IMG/VR virus record: IMGVR_UViG_3300027888_000011
Span: 1-30,162 of that record
Direction: 5' to 3' (one strand)
DNA: 30,162 nucleotides
Source of the DNA: a virus
Positions within the stretch are counted from its first letter, which is position 1. Every line of letters begins with the position of its first letter. This document shows, piece by piece, positions 23,053 to 29,817 of the stretch. A program made the translations under genes and the position numbers. Under the pieces are notes generated by a model that saw nothing but the letters and a program-made list of their open reading frames with translations, was not told the origin of the DNA and did not search any database.

Positions 23053-23910
23053 ATGGATGTAATGAGGCCTATACATGAGTGGCCAGAAGGCGGTTATGGG
23101 GTTGAAACCAGCGTTACGTCTTTAGCTGTTCAAGCAGACGATCACAATATATACCAAACTAGCAATACGCATTTTGCTGATTGGATATTTTATTTTGATT
23201 ATGTGCCGCCAACAAGGACCGCGCAGTTCGAAAACATTTCTTTGGATTTTATCGAACCATGGGCAGAAGATTTTTGGGATCCAACTTGGCCGCGGACAAA
23301 GATTTTCCATTATTTGAACAAAGGGCCGACTAACCCAATTGATGTAGCCTTTGAGAACCAATTTTATTGTGTGTTGCAGGCAGGGGTTAAATTAGACACT
23401 TCAGTTTATTGGCAATGGGTTCCCTATAAATTTGCATATATTCAGGAAATGTTAGGGATAAAGGCAGATAATTATTCAAAAGCAGTTGATATTGCTTTGC
23501 CTGGAGAAGATCCTAGATATGTTATTGCTATCCCCAACCTACCGGCTGATTATGTTACTTATTCTAGATATTTGATATCTTTATCTTTGATAACGTATAA
23601 GCCTAATGTAGATCTTTATAATCTTCGACTTAAACTTGGGTTTATGGTATTAATGGAGGTAGAGGGAGCATATATAGCTTATGCAGGCCCATACATGCTC
23701 AATGAGGTTCATTATTATCCCAATTTAGCATATCAAAAAATTGGGATGCATGCTAGTATAATTTGGACTCAAACTGATAGGAATTTCCTTGGGGACTGCC
23801 GTACTCCTCAGAATTTAGCAATTGAACCACTTTATATGATTAATCAATTAACACAGAATCTTTTTACAGAGGTAGGCATTTGTAATTTTAGTATTGTAAG
23901 AATTGCATAG
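23053..23910 (+). CDS. Fibre/receptor-binding paralogue F
   Basis: This is the last member, 285 residues, starting one base after E. The anchor is the most divergent (MDVMRPIHEWPEGG, then SLAVQADDHNIYQTS). The core motifs remain as YSRYLISLSLITYKPNVDLYN, LRLKLGFMVLMEVEG and a closing FSIVRIA. The Trp-rich stretch near residue 75 (EPWAEDFWDPTWPRTK) is unique. The six genes share ends and core but little of the middle, as expected if they bind different surfaces or form a mixed complex. That reading is inference. Confidence 0.64.
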   Translation: MDVMRPIHEWPEGGYGVETSVTSLAVQADDHNIYQTSNTHFADWIFYFDYVPPTRTAQFENISLDFIEPWAEDFWDPTWPRTKIFHYLNKGPTNPIDVAFENQFYCVLQAGVKLDTSVYWQWVPYKFAYIQEMLGIKADNYSKAVDIALPGEDPRYVIAIPNLPADYVTYSRYLISLSLITYKPNVDLYNLRLKLGFMVLMEVEGAYIAYAGPYMLNEVHYYPNLAYQKIGMHASIIWTQTDRNFLGDCRTPQNLAIEPLYMINQLTQNLFTEVGICNFSIVRIA

Positions 23911-23932
23911 AAAAATGAAATAGGAGGTATTT

Positions 23933-24169
23933 ATGGGATGTTGTAATTTAGAAATTGATGCGGTGCAATGTCGTAAGAATCAAATTATAGCAATTGATCA
24001 AATTATTAATGCAGTAGATGAGTTGAAGTTAAAGGTAGTAGATTTAGGGGCTGAAAATATTGATTTTTCTAAAATTAAATTGGTCTTGCAGATTTTGGTA
24101 CAAATAGTGATCCCAGCTATTCAAAATATCCTAGATATGATTGGGAAAGCAGCGAAAGAAAAGGGGTAG
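23933..24169 (+). CDS. Small amphipathic-helix protein, function unknown
   Basis: This 78-residue protein has a very good ribosome site (AGGAGG, six bases before the ATG), so it is probably well expressed. It starts MGCCNLEIDAVQC with three cysteines close to the start, then is helical. A hydrophobic stretch near the C-terminus (LVLQILVQIVIPAIQNIL, residues about 50-67) is followed by a Lys-rich tail. That could be a membrane or an amphipathic coiled helix. A holin-like role is possible but unsupported. It sits between the fibre genes and SSB. Confidence 0.65.
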   Translation: MGCCNLEIDAVQCRKNQIIAIDQIINAVDELKLKVVDLGAENIDFSKIKLVLQILVQIVIPAIQNILDMIGKAAKEKG

Positions 24170-24176
24170 GGATATT

Positions 24177-24569
24177 GTGTTGAATATTAATAAGGTTTTT
24201 ATCGCTGGGGAGATTACCAGGCCAATAATTTATAAGACCACTGTGCAGGAAGTAGGCATAGCTACTACGACTATTAAAACCAATGAGACTTGGATTGATA
24301 AAAAAACCGGATTAGAAAGAGTTAAATATGAATGGCATAAAATTGTTTTTTGGGGACAGCTTGCTTTAACTGCATATAATACTTTAAAAGTTGGTGATTG
24401 TGTATCATTAGAAGGAGTTTTACGTACAAGAAAATGGACTAATGAGGCTGACGGGACTACTAAGTATTTTACCGAAATTCATATCAATAGCATTAAAGAA
24501 CATGTTAGCCGAGTTGCCAGTATGAGCGGGAGTACTTCTAGGTTGACCATATCATCTGTTGAGTATTGA
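24177..24569 (+). CDS. ssb: Single-stranded DNA-binding protein, short form without acidic tail
   Basis: The OB-fold pattern of bacterial SSB is present: LNINKVFIAGEITRPI at the start, ATTTIKTNETWIDKKTG, YEWHKIVFWGQLALTAYNTLKVGDCVSLEGVLRTRKW, and TKYFTEIHINSI. The product has 130 residues. It ends SSVEY, with no acidic DDDIPF-type tail that recruits partner proteins. I use GTG 24177 (TTG 24180 is equally possible) because the family begins with M-L-N and AGGGAT precedes it; an upstream TTG at 24141 lies inside the previous gene. SSB is on the late strand, although the other replication genes are on the opposite one. Its last 18 bases overlap the end of rusA. Confidence 0.85.
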   Translation: MLNINKVFIAGEITRPIIYKTTVQEVGIATTTIKTNETWIDKKTGLERVKYEWHKIVFWGQLALTAYNTLKVGDCVSLEGVLRTRKWTNEADGTTKYFTEIHINSIKEHVSRVASMSGSTSRLTISSVEY

Positions 24570-24947
24570 TATAATATTAACTTTTATCTTAGGCTGGTTA
24601 TCAACTATAAAATGGTTGGTCCAGCCTTTGTTTTGTGCCCAGCCATCATTTTTTATGATGCCTGTTTTTATTAAGCTGTCTAGTATGAATTTTATACCAG
24701 CAGCTATATTGTCTGGGTCACGCTTTCTATTTATTTCAGCCCATTCGATATCTAGCTTAAATTGCTCTACTGGCTTTATTTGTGCTGCTTTAATTGCGTT
24801 AATAATGATTGATGTGTATCGATTTTTGATGACGCTATAATAAGGGATTTTATTGTATCGTTTTTTTGATGCAGAGATGATTTCATTCATCCCAGGAAGA
24901 GTCCCTGGGATGAAGAAAGTTTGTATATGTTTGTTATTTTTGTTCAT
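24552..24947 (-). CDS. rusA: Holliday junction resolvase, RusA-like
   Basis: This 131-residue RusA family endonuclease cuts Holliday junctions and branched DNA before packaging. Residues 75-103 carry the signature RKRDPDN, then a helix with FILDSLIKTGIIKND. The acidic residues at D77, D79 and D90/D101 correspond to the metal-binding cluster of the family. The N-terminal strand FFIPGTLPGMNE is also typical. It is the last gene of the leftward operon and starts 14 bases before the end of the helicase-loader gene. Its 3' end overlaps the SSB gene by 18 bases in convergent orientation. Confidence 0.88.
   Translation of the reverse strand: MNKNNKHIQTFFIPGTLPGMNEIISASKKRYNKIPYYSVIKNRYTSIIINAIKAAQIKPVEQFKLDIEWAEINRKRDPDNIAAGIKFILDSLIKTGIIKNDGWAQNKGWTNHFIVDNQPKIKVNIISILNR
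24591..24635 (+). terminator. Rho-independent terminator of the rightward operon, inside rusA
   Basis: AGGCTGG (24591-24597) pairs with CCAGCCT (24621-24627). An inner TCAAC/GTTGG pairing extends the stem, and TTTGTTTTG follows. It stands 22 bases after the SSB stop, on the + strand, within the coding sequence of the opposing RusA gene. The position and U-rich tail fit termination of the long structural transcript. Confidence 0.65.
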
Positions 24948-25731
24948 TTTTCTTACGGTTCACGGCTAATTCTGTTCTTTTGCTATGCCCTTTCATTTCT
25001 ATTGGTTCACATAGTTCAAACATCCTATCGATTAAACATTTAATTAATGAATGGGAAACATGTTCTTTGGCCGCAGAGAATAAATATTCTTTTAGCTTAA
25101 TTGGTGAGGTGTTGCTGGTAATAAGGGTTGGTAATTGATATCTGGTTCTATTATCTATAATTTCATATATAAATTCTAACGACCAGTTGGTTATAGTATG
25201 ATTCCATAAATCATCAACTATTAAGATAGGGATTAAGGGCCATGAAGGAGAATGAGTTTTTTCTATTCTATACCTCCACAATGTACTAGGGATGTTAACA
25301 AAGTATGTATATTTATGGTTTTGGGTAATCATCCTATTGGCGAAGCAATAGCTTAAATAAGTTTTGCCAACCCCAGATAGTCCATAAATATATGGCAATA
25401 TTGTATGTTTATCGATTTGTTCTTCCGAAAGTTTATTAATTAACTTTTTGTTGTTTTGGTCTTCAAAAAACATTTTATTAAATGTAATGTTGGCTACGTT
25501 AGGAGGCAAATTAGCCCATCCATATAGGTGAGATATTTGTTCTTCTAATTCCTCCTGTTCTTTTAGTTTGGTTTCTTTAAGTTGGCAGTCATCGCATATG
25601 CTTTGTCCGATAGTAATCCCTATCATAGTTTTAAGGCTATATAGTGGATTTTTTTTACAAATACGACAGGTACCAATGATATCCGCCCGGATATTTGTTG
25701 GCTTAACTTCAAGTGGATGGGATTGGGTCAT
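24934..25731 (-). CDS. Helicase loader, DnaC/IstB-like AAA+ ATPase
   Basis: This 265-residue loader has an N-terminal zinc-finger-like set of cysteines (C22, C25, C46, C49: CRIC ... CDDC) and an AAA+ domain. The domain carries Walker A YGLSGVGKT (residues 116-124), Walker B ILIVDD (169-174) and a sensor-like LITSN (203-207). It would load the host or phage replicative helicase at the origin, with the upstream initiator. It follows the initiator with a 23-base overlap. The start has GGAG about nine bases upstream. The zinc finger is normal in phage DnaC-like proteins. Confidence 0.87.
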   Translation of the reverse strand: MTQSHPLEVKPTNIRADIIGTCRICKKNPLYSLKTMIGITIGQSICDDCQLKETKLKEQEELEEQISHLYGWANLPPNVANITFNKMFFEDQNNKKLINKLSEEQIDKHTILPYIYGLSGVGKTYLSYCFANRMITQNHKYTYFVNIPSTLWRYRIEKTHSPSWPLIPILIVDDLWNHTITNWSLEFIYEIIDNRTRYQLPTLITSNTSPIKLKEYLFSAAKEHVSHSLIKCLIDRMFELCEPIEMKGHSKRTELAVNRKKNEQK

Positions 25732-26500
25732 CTTTCATTAGCTCCTTTAATACTTCCATTGCTGGATCTTCAAGTGAACTCCCCCCTAATTTATCCTTTT
25801 CTAATATTGGCTTACTCCGGGGGGCAGCCCACTCTTTATTTTCTAAAAAATTACCGAAACCTAAGAGGTATCTACCATTTTTCCTTTCCCAAATAGGGCT
25901 TTGTCTTAACATAATTATATAATTTTTAATTTTAATAAATTCTTTTTTCTCAGCTTTTAAAAGTTGTTTTTTGATACTTTTCTGCGTTACTATTTTGGGT
26001 ATAGATGGTGTTGTGGTTATCTTTCGTAACGTTTCATTGGCTGCTTTCTCCATAATTCCCATAAATATTTTTTTTGATTTAATTGTTTGAATTGATGCTT
26101 TTTGCGGATGATAAATACTTTTGAGATATTCCAATAATTTTATTCTACGTTTTTCGTTGTTTCTGTTGTCTTTGTTCAATTTATATTTTTGTTGTTGGTT
26201 ATATTCTCTGATAATGGGTAAATATTTGATGGTGATGGTAGACGCAGATTCATCAATTTCGCTGGATACTTCTATGGGTGATTCATGTAAATATTTAAAT
26301 ATATTTATAATTTCTCTCTCTGATGCGCGTAAAATATTTGACCATTCTAATATTGAATAGCTACAAATTCCAGGATTATTATTATTATTAATTGTTCTCC
26401 CCTTAATAATGCTCCAAAATCCTCGCATAGTATTAGAAATTGGAGTAGTTTCTAATTCCCATTCACTAGGAAACCATTTCAACCATTTTTGAGTAGCCAT
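25709..26500 (-). CDS. Replication initiator candidate, DUF1376/YdaU-like N-terminus
   Basis: This 263-residue basic protein has the N-terminal pattern WLKWFPSEWELET ... SNTMRGFWSIIKG ... NPGICSYSILEWSNIL, which resembles the winged-helix replication proteins of the DUF1376/YdaU type. A long Lys-rich helical middle (residues 100-200) and a C-terminal LLGFGNFLENKEWA motif follow. That motif matches the family ending (G-N-F-L-E-x-x-x-W). Placement directly before the DnaC-like loader is the usual initiator-loader pair. The origin may lie inside this gene as in lambda O, but I see no clear iteron set. A ribosome site (AGGATA) precedes the ATG. Confidence 0.7.
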   Translation of the reverse strand: MATQKWLKWFPSEWELETTPISNTMRGFWSIIKGRTINNNNNPGICSYSILEWSNILRASEREIINIFKYLHESPIEVSSEIDESASTITIKYLPIIREYNQQQKYKLNKDNRNNEKRRIKLLEYLKSIYHPQKASIQTIKSKKIFMGIMEKAANETLRKITTTPSIPKIVTQKSIKKQLLKAEKKEFIKIKNYIIMLRQSPIWERKNGRYLLGFGNFLENKEWAAPRSKPILEKDKLGGSSLEDPAMEVLKELMKDDPIPST

Positions 26501-26520
26501 TTTTATCCTACCAAATAAGT

Positions 26521-27561
26521 TTAAAATAATTTAGTTTGATCTTTGCCAGTGTCAATTTTTTCGTTAATATTTGTAGATGGATAGCTTTTGATTTTTATCC
26601 AATGTATAAATTCTGTCCAAAAATCTTCAAAGCCATTAAATTCAATGATTGCATCTTTGAAGGCATGAGTATTTGTATCTGATTGTATGGCCATCAAATT
26701 GCAGTATTCATTAAGTTTATCGATTACTTCTCTAGTGGGCATTTGATTAATTTCTGGGGGAGCATTTAAGAGATGTTGTTTACATAGTTCATTAAATGTT
26801 TCATTAAACGAATTGTTAAATATTTTTTTTGTAGGTTTATTGATTTTTTCAGGTTTTAGCATTTGAGTAGATGCAATATGGTTAATGCTGTCGGCAATTG
26901 TTGCATCAACATGATCGTTTAGGTGTGGTTTCGTTTCTATTTGTGGTTTAATTTCTTGTTTGGGTGTTATGTCGATGTAATCCCTAACCTCTTCAACCAC
27001 TCCAAATCCCTTTAGATAATCACTAAACCCATCCCTTAGGGCCCAAGATCTTGCTCTCATTTGCAGCATTCTTTTGGGGTATTTTGCCCAAGGGCTATGC
27101 TGAGATTTATTGTTGTTAGAATAAGTCCATAGCCCAGCGTTTTTAGCATCGATTACTGAGAATGTACGTTTAATAATGGTTTTAAACCCCAAACGTTCTA
27201 CTTCACAAATTGCAGTAAAATTATCGTTGGGAAAGTCTCCTTCAAATCGTTCGGAGAAATCTTTTACTTGATTTGATTTTAAGACTAAAGCTAAAACGGC
27301 GTCCCCCCAAAGTGCTGGTTTACCATTAATTACTGCAATATTTTGTACTGCTTGCATTGGGGACAATCCAACCTCTAATCCCATTTGGATAGCAACAAAG
27401 ATTGATTCTGGTTTTTGTAATCCGTTAGGCATTAAGCCAGAAACTGATAATATTTTGGCAAATCTCCATAGTCCTTCGAAGTCAGTGGGGATTAATCCGC
27501 CTATAGGTTTGCCAGTTTCAATAACGGCTGGTGCTTGTTGGTTCGTTTGTGGTTCTGTCAT
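26521..27561 (-). CDS. recT: RecT-family single-strand annealing protein with clamp-like C-terminal motif
   Basis: This 346-residue protein has the RecT core in residues about 20-205: LWRFAKILSVSGLMP, IQMGLEVGLSPMQAVQNIAVINGKPALWGDAVLALV, then SPWAKYPKRMLQMRARSWALRDGFSDYLKGF. It anneals complementary strands produced by the nuclease of the same operon. The C-terminal third is an extension of low complexity plus a small helical domain. It ends QTKLF, which fits the QxxLF form of beta-clamp binding peptides. A GGAGGG ribosome site precedes the ATG and the start almost touches the stop of the upstream gene. Confidence 0.93.
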   Translation of the reverse strand: MTEPQTNQQAPAVIETGKPIGGLIPTDFEGLWRFAKILSVSGLMPNGLQKPESIFVAIQMGLEVGLSPMQAVQNIAVINGKPALWGDAVLALVLKSNQVKDFSERFEGDFPNDNFTAICEVERLGFKTIIKRTFSVIDAKNAGLWTYSNNNKSQHSPWAKYPKRMLQMRARSWALRDGFSDYLKGFGVVEEVRDYIDITPKQEIKPQIETKPHLNDHVDATIADSINHIASTQMLKPEKINKPTKKIFNNSFNETFNELCKQHLLNAPPEINQMPTREVIDKLNEYCNLMAIQSDTNTHAFKDAIIEFNGFEDFWTEFIHWIKIKSYPSTNINEKIDTGKDQTKLF

Positions 27562-27562
27562 T

Positions 27563-28120
27563 TTAGCCCTCCATTGCTTTTCTATTTGTAGTGATCTGGA
27601 CTATTTCGTCTTCTGATACCATTATGCCTGGAATTTTTGTCGCTCCAGCTTTAAGCATATCGTGTATTTTGGGGGCAATGGCCCTTCTAATTTGTTCATG
27701 GCGAGCACTAATTACTTCTGGTGGTAATTCAGTATGGCTATGGATAACCCATGTTGTTTTATTCTTAATTGTTGCTGTACCTAATGCAGAAATAATATTT
27801 TCATCATTGTTTAAGCAAAAGCTATCTATTTGTTCTTGTAGGGCTTCTTGTATTTTTGTTAACTCTTTAGTTGTTTTTTGGGCAGAAGTATCAATAAAAT
27901 TGATTACCTCTAAATACGGGCTTTTAATTAGTTTCCTGGTTGTCTCTATTAAAGATTCTATTTTTTTAGCTTGGATATAAAGGTCAATAGCCTTTTTGCA
28001 TGTAGTGTGATCGGTAACTAAATTAGTTTGTGCCATAGTTAACAATGATTCTATTTGTTCAGTATATTTATCTGTAATATTCTCTATAATCAGTTTTTTT
28101 ACTGCGGTTACGGTATCCAT
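27563..28120 (-). CDS. Coiled-coil phage protein of the RecT neighbourhood
   Basis: I start at ATG 28120 (MDTVTAVKKL), preceded by AAAGG at eight bases; the open frame continues upstream but only through the neighbouring gene. The 185 residues form a long helical coil (KKAIDLYIQAKKIESLIETT, RKLIKSPYLEVINFI, then LTKIQEALQEQIDSF). A short C-terminal domain with ELPPEVISARHEQIRRAI and KAGATKIPGIMVSED follows. That layout (coil, then P-P-E-V and I-P-G-I/V) recurs in phage proteins located next to RecT or nuclease genes, whose function is not established. It could help regulate recombination. Its start overlaps the upstream gene by 53 bases. Confidence 0.75.
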   Translation of the reverse strand: MDTVTAVKKLIIENITDKYTEQIESLLTMAQTNLVTDHTTCKKAIDLYIQAKKIESLIETTRKLIKSPYLEVINFIDTSAQKTTKELTKIQEALQEQIDSFCLNNDENIISALGTATIKNKTTWVIHSHTELPPEVISARHEQIRRAIAPKIHDMLKAGATKIPGIMVSEDEIVQITTNRKAMEG

Positions 28121-28556
28121 CTTTAATACCTTTCTCATATTCCTCAAAGTTTTTTTTAGCTTTTGCGTATATTTTTGCGTGCATTTTTTCAAAATTTTCG
28201 ATTTCTTGTCTTATTTGCTCATCCGGGGGATCCCAGGGGTTACATTGAGCCTCATATTCCTCTTTATTGGCCTCCTCCTCATAAAAATCTTTAAAGGTTT
28301 TTTTAGGATGTCTTTTATTATCCTTATCGTAATAAAAATCTTTAGGGTTCTCATAATAAGAGTGTCCTTCTCCACATAGTATTTGATGTGGTGAAGGGAA
28401 TGGATTGGGGTTATGGATGCCAGGCCCTGGGGGACTCCAATCCCCGCCTTCATCCTCATCATCGGTGTCAGAACATCCTCCACAATCAGCTAAAGCAAAA
28501 GCAGGGATGATTAAAATACTAATGAGGCCTATCCATAGGATAATCTTTTTATACAT
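28068..28556 (-). CDS. Exported protein with CxxC and charged tail, function unknown
   Basis: This 162-residue protein has a clear signal peptide (MYKKIILWIGLISILIIP then AFALA), likely cut before Asp24, followed at once by CGGC (25-28). There is no lipobox. The mature part begins acidic and Pro/Gly-rich, then becomes a highly charged Glu/Lys/Tyr helix region, with two further cysteines. I see no known family. It is made early with the recombination genes yet should be outside the cytoplasm. Superinfection exclusion or host-envelope modification are possible, but nothing proves either. No strong ribosome site is seen. Its 3' end overlaps the coiled-coil gene by 53 bases. Confidence 0.62.
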   Translation of the reverse strand: MYKKIILWIGLISILIIPAFALADCGGCSDTDDEDEGGDWSPPGPGIHNPNPFPSPHQILCGEGHSYYENPKDFYYDKDNKRHPKKTFKDFYEEEANKEEYEAQCNPWDPPDEQIRQEIENFEKMHAKIYAKAKKNFEEYEKGIKDGYRNRSKKTDYREYYR

Positions 28557-28564
28557 ATTACTAT

Positions 28565-28849
28565 CTATTTTGTTTTAATGTTTTTGGGGTGAGGAGGTTT
28601 GTTTTGGGTTTGGTGGATTACCGTAATCAAAACAGTAGCTCCTGTTATTATAGCGCCAGCCATAAGTGCTCCTACTGATGCAATTGCGGTTCCGCTGCCG
28701 GTACAGTCAATACAATCATAATTTCTATCAAAATAATTTGGGATGGATGGTACTCCTGGGGCTAAATCCATTACTGCAAAGCCAGTATTTGGAATGAATA
28801 AAGAAATTGATAAAAATAATATAAAAGTGTTTAAGTATTTTTTAATCAT
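28565..28849 (-). CDS. Small exported membrane protein with CxxC
   Basis: This 94-residue protein starts with a signal peptide (MIKKYLNTFILFLSISLFIP then NTGFA). A short Pro-rich segment and CIDC (46-49) follow. A Gly/Ala-rich transmembrane helix (AIASVGALMAGAIITGATV, residues about 54-76) and a basic tail close the protein. The topology would place the CxxC outside the cytoplasm. It is eight bases upstream of the 162-residue exported protein, which also carries a CxxC, so the pair may work together, perhaps through disulfides. The family is unknown. The leader upstream contains a GC-rich hairpin. Confidence 0.62.
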   Translation of the reverse strand: MIKKYLNTFILFLSISLFIPNTGFAVMDLAPGVPSIPNYFDRNYDCIDCTGSGTAIASVGALMAGAIITGATVLITVIHQTQNKPPHPKNIKTK

Positions 28850-28876
28850 TTGTTTTTATCCCATTATTGAAGGGAA

Positions 28877-28901
28877 GTTGGGCGAAAAAGTTCCGCCCAA
28901 C
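28877..28901. repeat. GC-rich hairpin between two membrane-protein genes
   Basis: A perfect 8-bp inverted repeat, GTTGGGCG (28877-28884) and CGCCCAAC (28894-28901), has a nine-base loop and stands in a 59-base gap of the leftward operon. No U-tract follows on either strand. It is unusually GC-rich for this DNA and may be an mRNA stabiliser or attenuator. Confidence 0.55.
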
Positions 28902-28908
28902 CAATTAG

Positions 28909-29124
28909 CTAAAATAACATCAATAATAATGCCCCTGCGATAGTTCCAGCAATAGCCGCTGTAGTAGATAGTGTTGCGATATATTCAATTACCTGTTGGT
29001 CTACGCCTAGTTTTTTATTCTTTCTTTCCTTATAAAGTACTCCGGTCCCGATTAAGGCCGCAGTTAAAATTGCAGACGCAGTATGGGGGATCATAGCAAA
29101 TGTGGGTGTTGGTAAAGTAATCAT
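28909..29124 (-). CDS. Small two-helix membrane protein (holin-like topology)
   Basis: This 71-residue protein has two predicted membrane helices (residues about 12-30, ASAILTAALIGTGVLY, and 50-70, STTAAIAGTIAGALLLMLF) separated by a charged loop KERKNKKLG. The size and two-helix layout could suit a class II holin, but holins are usually near an endolysin and none is visible. The gene has a strong ribosome site (AGGAG, seven bases before the ATG). Being the first of three membrane or exported genes in the early operon, it may instead belong to an exclusion-like group. Confidence 0.6.
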   Translation of the reverse strand: MITLPTPTFAMIPHTASAILTAALIGTGVLYKERKNKKLGVDQQVIEYIATLSTTAAIAGTIAGALLLMLF

Positions 29125-29146
29125 TTTAGCTCTCCTAGATAAACGG

Positions 29147-29689
29147 TTAAAATCCCATGTGCAAAGAATAAGCCCTAAGAAACTTCTTTAAAGATTGTTT
29201 ATATATTGGTGTATAGTCATTAAACAATGCCTTCCCTCCTTTCTTCCTAATGCGTAATGTAGCAATCCATTCTATGGTAATCTCATAATACTTATCTGCT
29301 AAATATTTATAGGCAGATAATTGTAATGGCCACCATTTTTGGGTGCTAACGGATGTTTTCCAATCTATTATCCCATATCCATCTCTCCCTGTGATTGTCC
29401 CAATAAAATCTGGCCTGCCAGATAATGGTAATTTATGGTTTATAATCTTTTCTTCTAAAGTGAATGGTATAGGGTCTGTTATTTTAATCCATTCAATAAA
29501 ACTTTTTATGGATGGGGCGTAAATATTAGTTTCGTTTTCATACGAGAGATCACCATTTAAGATGTCTTTACAGGAGTAATGTATCTGGGTACCAAATTCA
29601 GCTGAGGCAGGAGAATACCACCTTTTGTCTATATACGTAGATAAAACTTCTGTAACCGATGGATAGTAGTTTAATTGAATATTTTTCAT
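29147..29689 (-). CDS. PD-(D/E)XK exonuclease, RecB-like, partner of RecT
   Basis: These 180 residues carry the PD-(D/E)XK nuclease order: FGTQIHYSC (His37), an acidic residue near Glu80, GRPDFIGTI (Asp94), IIDWKTS (Asp109-x-Lys111) and the following LQLSAYKYLAD with the QxxxY pattern of RecB-type nucleases. It would resect double-stranded ends to give the single strands that RecT anneals, as lambda Exo or RecE does. It is the first gene of the leftward operon and follows the promoter at 29741-29769 with AAAGGA before the ATG. The protein is short for this family but all motifs are present. Confidence 0.87.
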   Translation of the reverse strand: MKNIQLNYYPSVTEVLSTYIDKRWYSPASAEFGTQIHYSCKDILNGDLSYENETNIYAPSIKSFIEWIKITDPIPFTLEEKIINHKLPLSGRPDFIGTITGRDGYGIIDWKTSVSTQKWWPLQLSAYKYLADKYYEITIEWIATLRIRKKGGKALFNDYTPIYKQSLKKFLRAYSLHMGF

Positions 29690-29740
29690 TTAATTCCTTT
29701 TAGTTTTTTAGTAAATTTTTAATAATTTTTTATTAAAAAT

Positions 29741-29769
29741 ATCTTAAAAAAATAAAATATAAATGTCAA
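29741..29769 (-). promoter_or_regulatory. Leftward early promoter
   Basis: On the - strand a perfect -35 TTGACA (29764-29769) is separated by 17 bases from the -10 TAAGAT (29741-29746). The start would be near 29734, about 45 bases before the nuclease ATG. The region is very AT-rich, with T-tracts. It would drive the whole recombination-replication operon. Confidence 0.65.
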
Positions 29770-29817
29770 ATGTTTTTTGCAGAAAATTTGTGAGAGAGAA
29801 TAGAGGTTTCAGATTCT

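Noticed and set aside
18752-23910. Possible diversity-generating retroelement acting on the fibre genes
   Set aside because: No reverse transcriptase gene and no template/variable repeat pair was seen; the paralogues differ throughout rather than at adenine positions in one short repeat.
23933-24169. Holin or lipoprotein reading of the 78-residue protein
   Set aside because: There is no N-terminal signal or lipobox, the hydrophobic stretch is single and could be amphipathic, and no endolysin is nearby; left as unknown.
24559-24840. 93-codon hydrophobic open frame on the + strand opposite rusA
   Set aside because: rusA motifs on the other strand are clear and the + strand carries a terminator hairpin here; hydrophobicity arises from the complementary codons.
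27591-27980. 129-codon open frame on the + strand opposite the coiled-coil gene
   Set aside because: Antisense to a gene with a conserved layout in a tight operon; Ser/Ile-rich product without pattern.
28211-28483. 90-codon open frame on the - strand in another frame of the 162-residue exported protein
   Set aside because: The overlapping frame has a clear signal peptide and spacing in the operon; this one has no ribosome site and no pattern.
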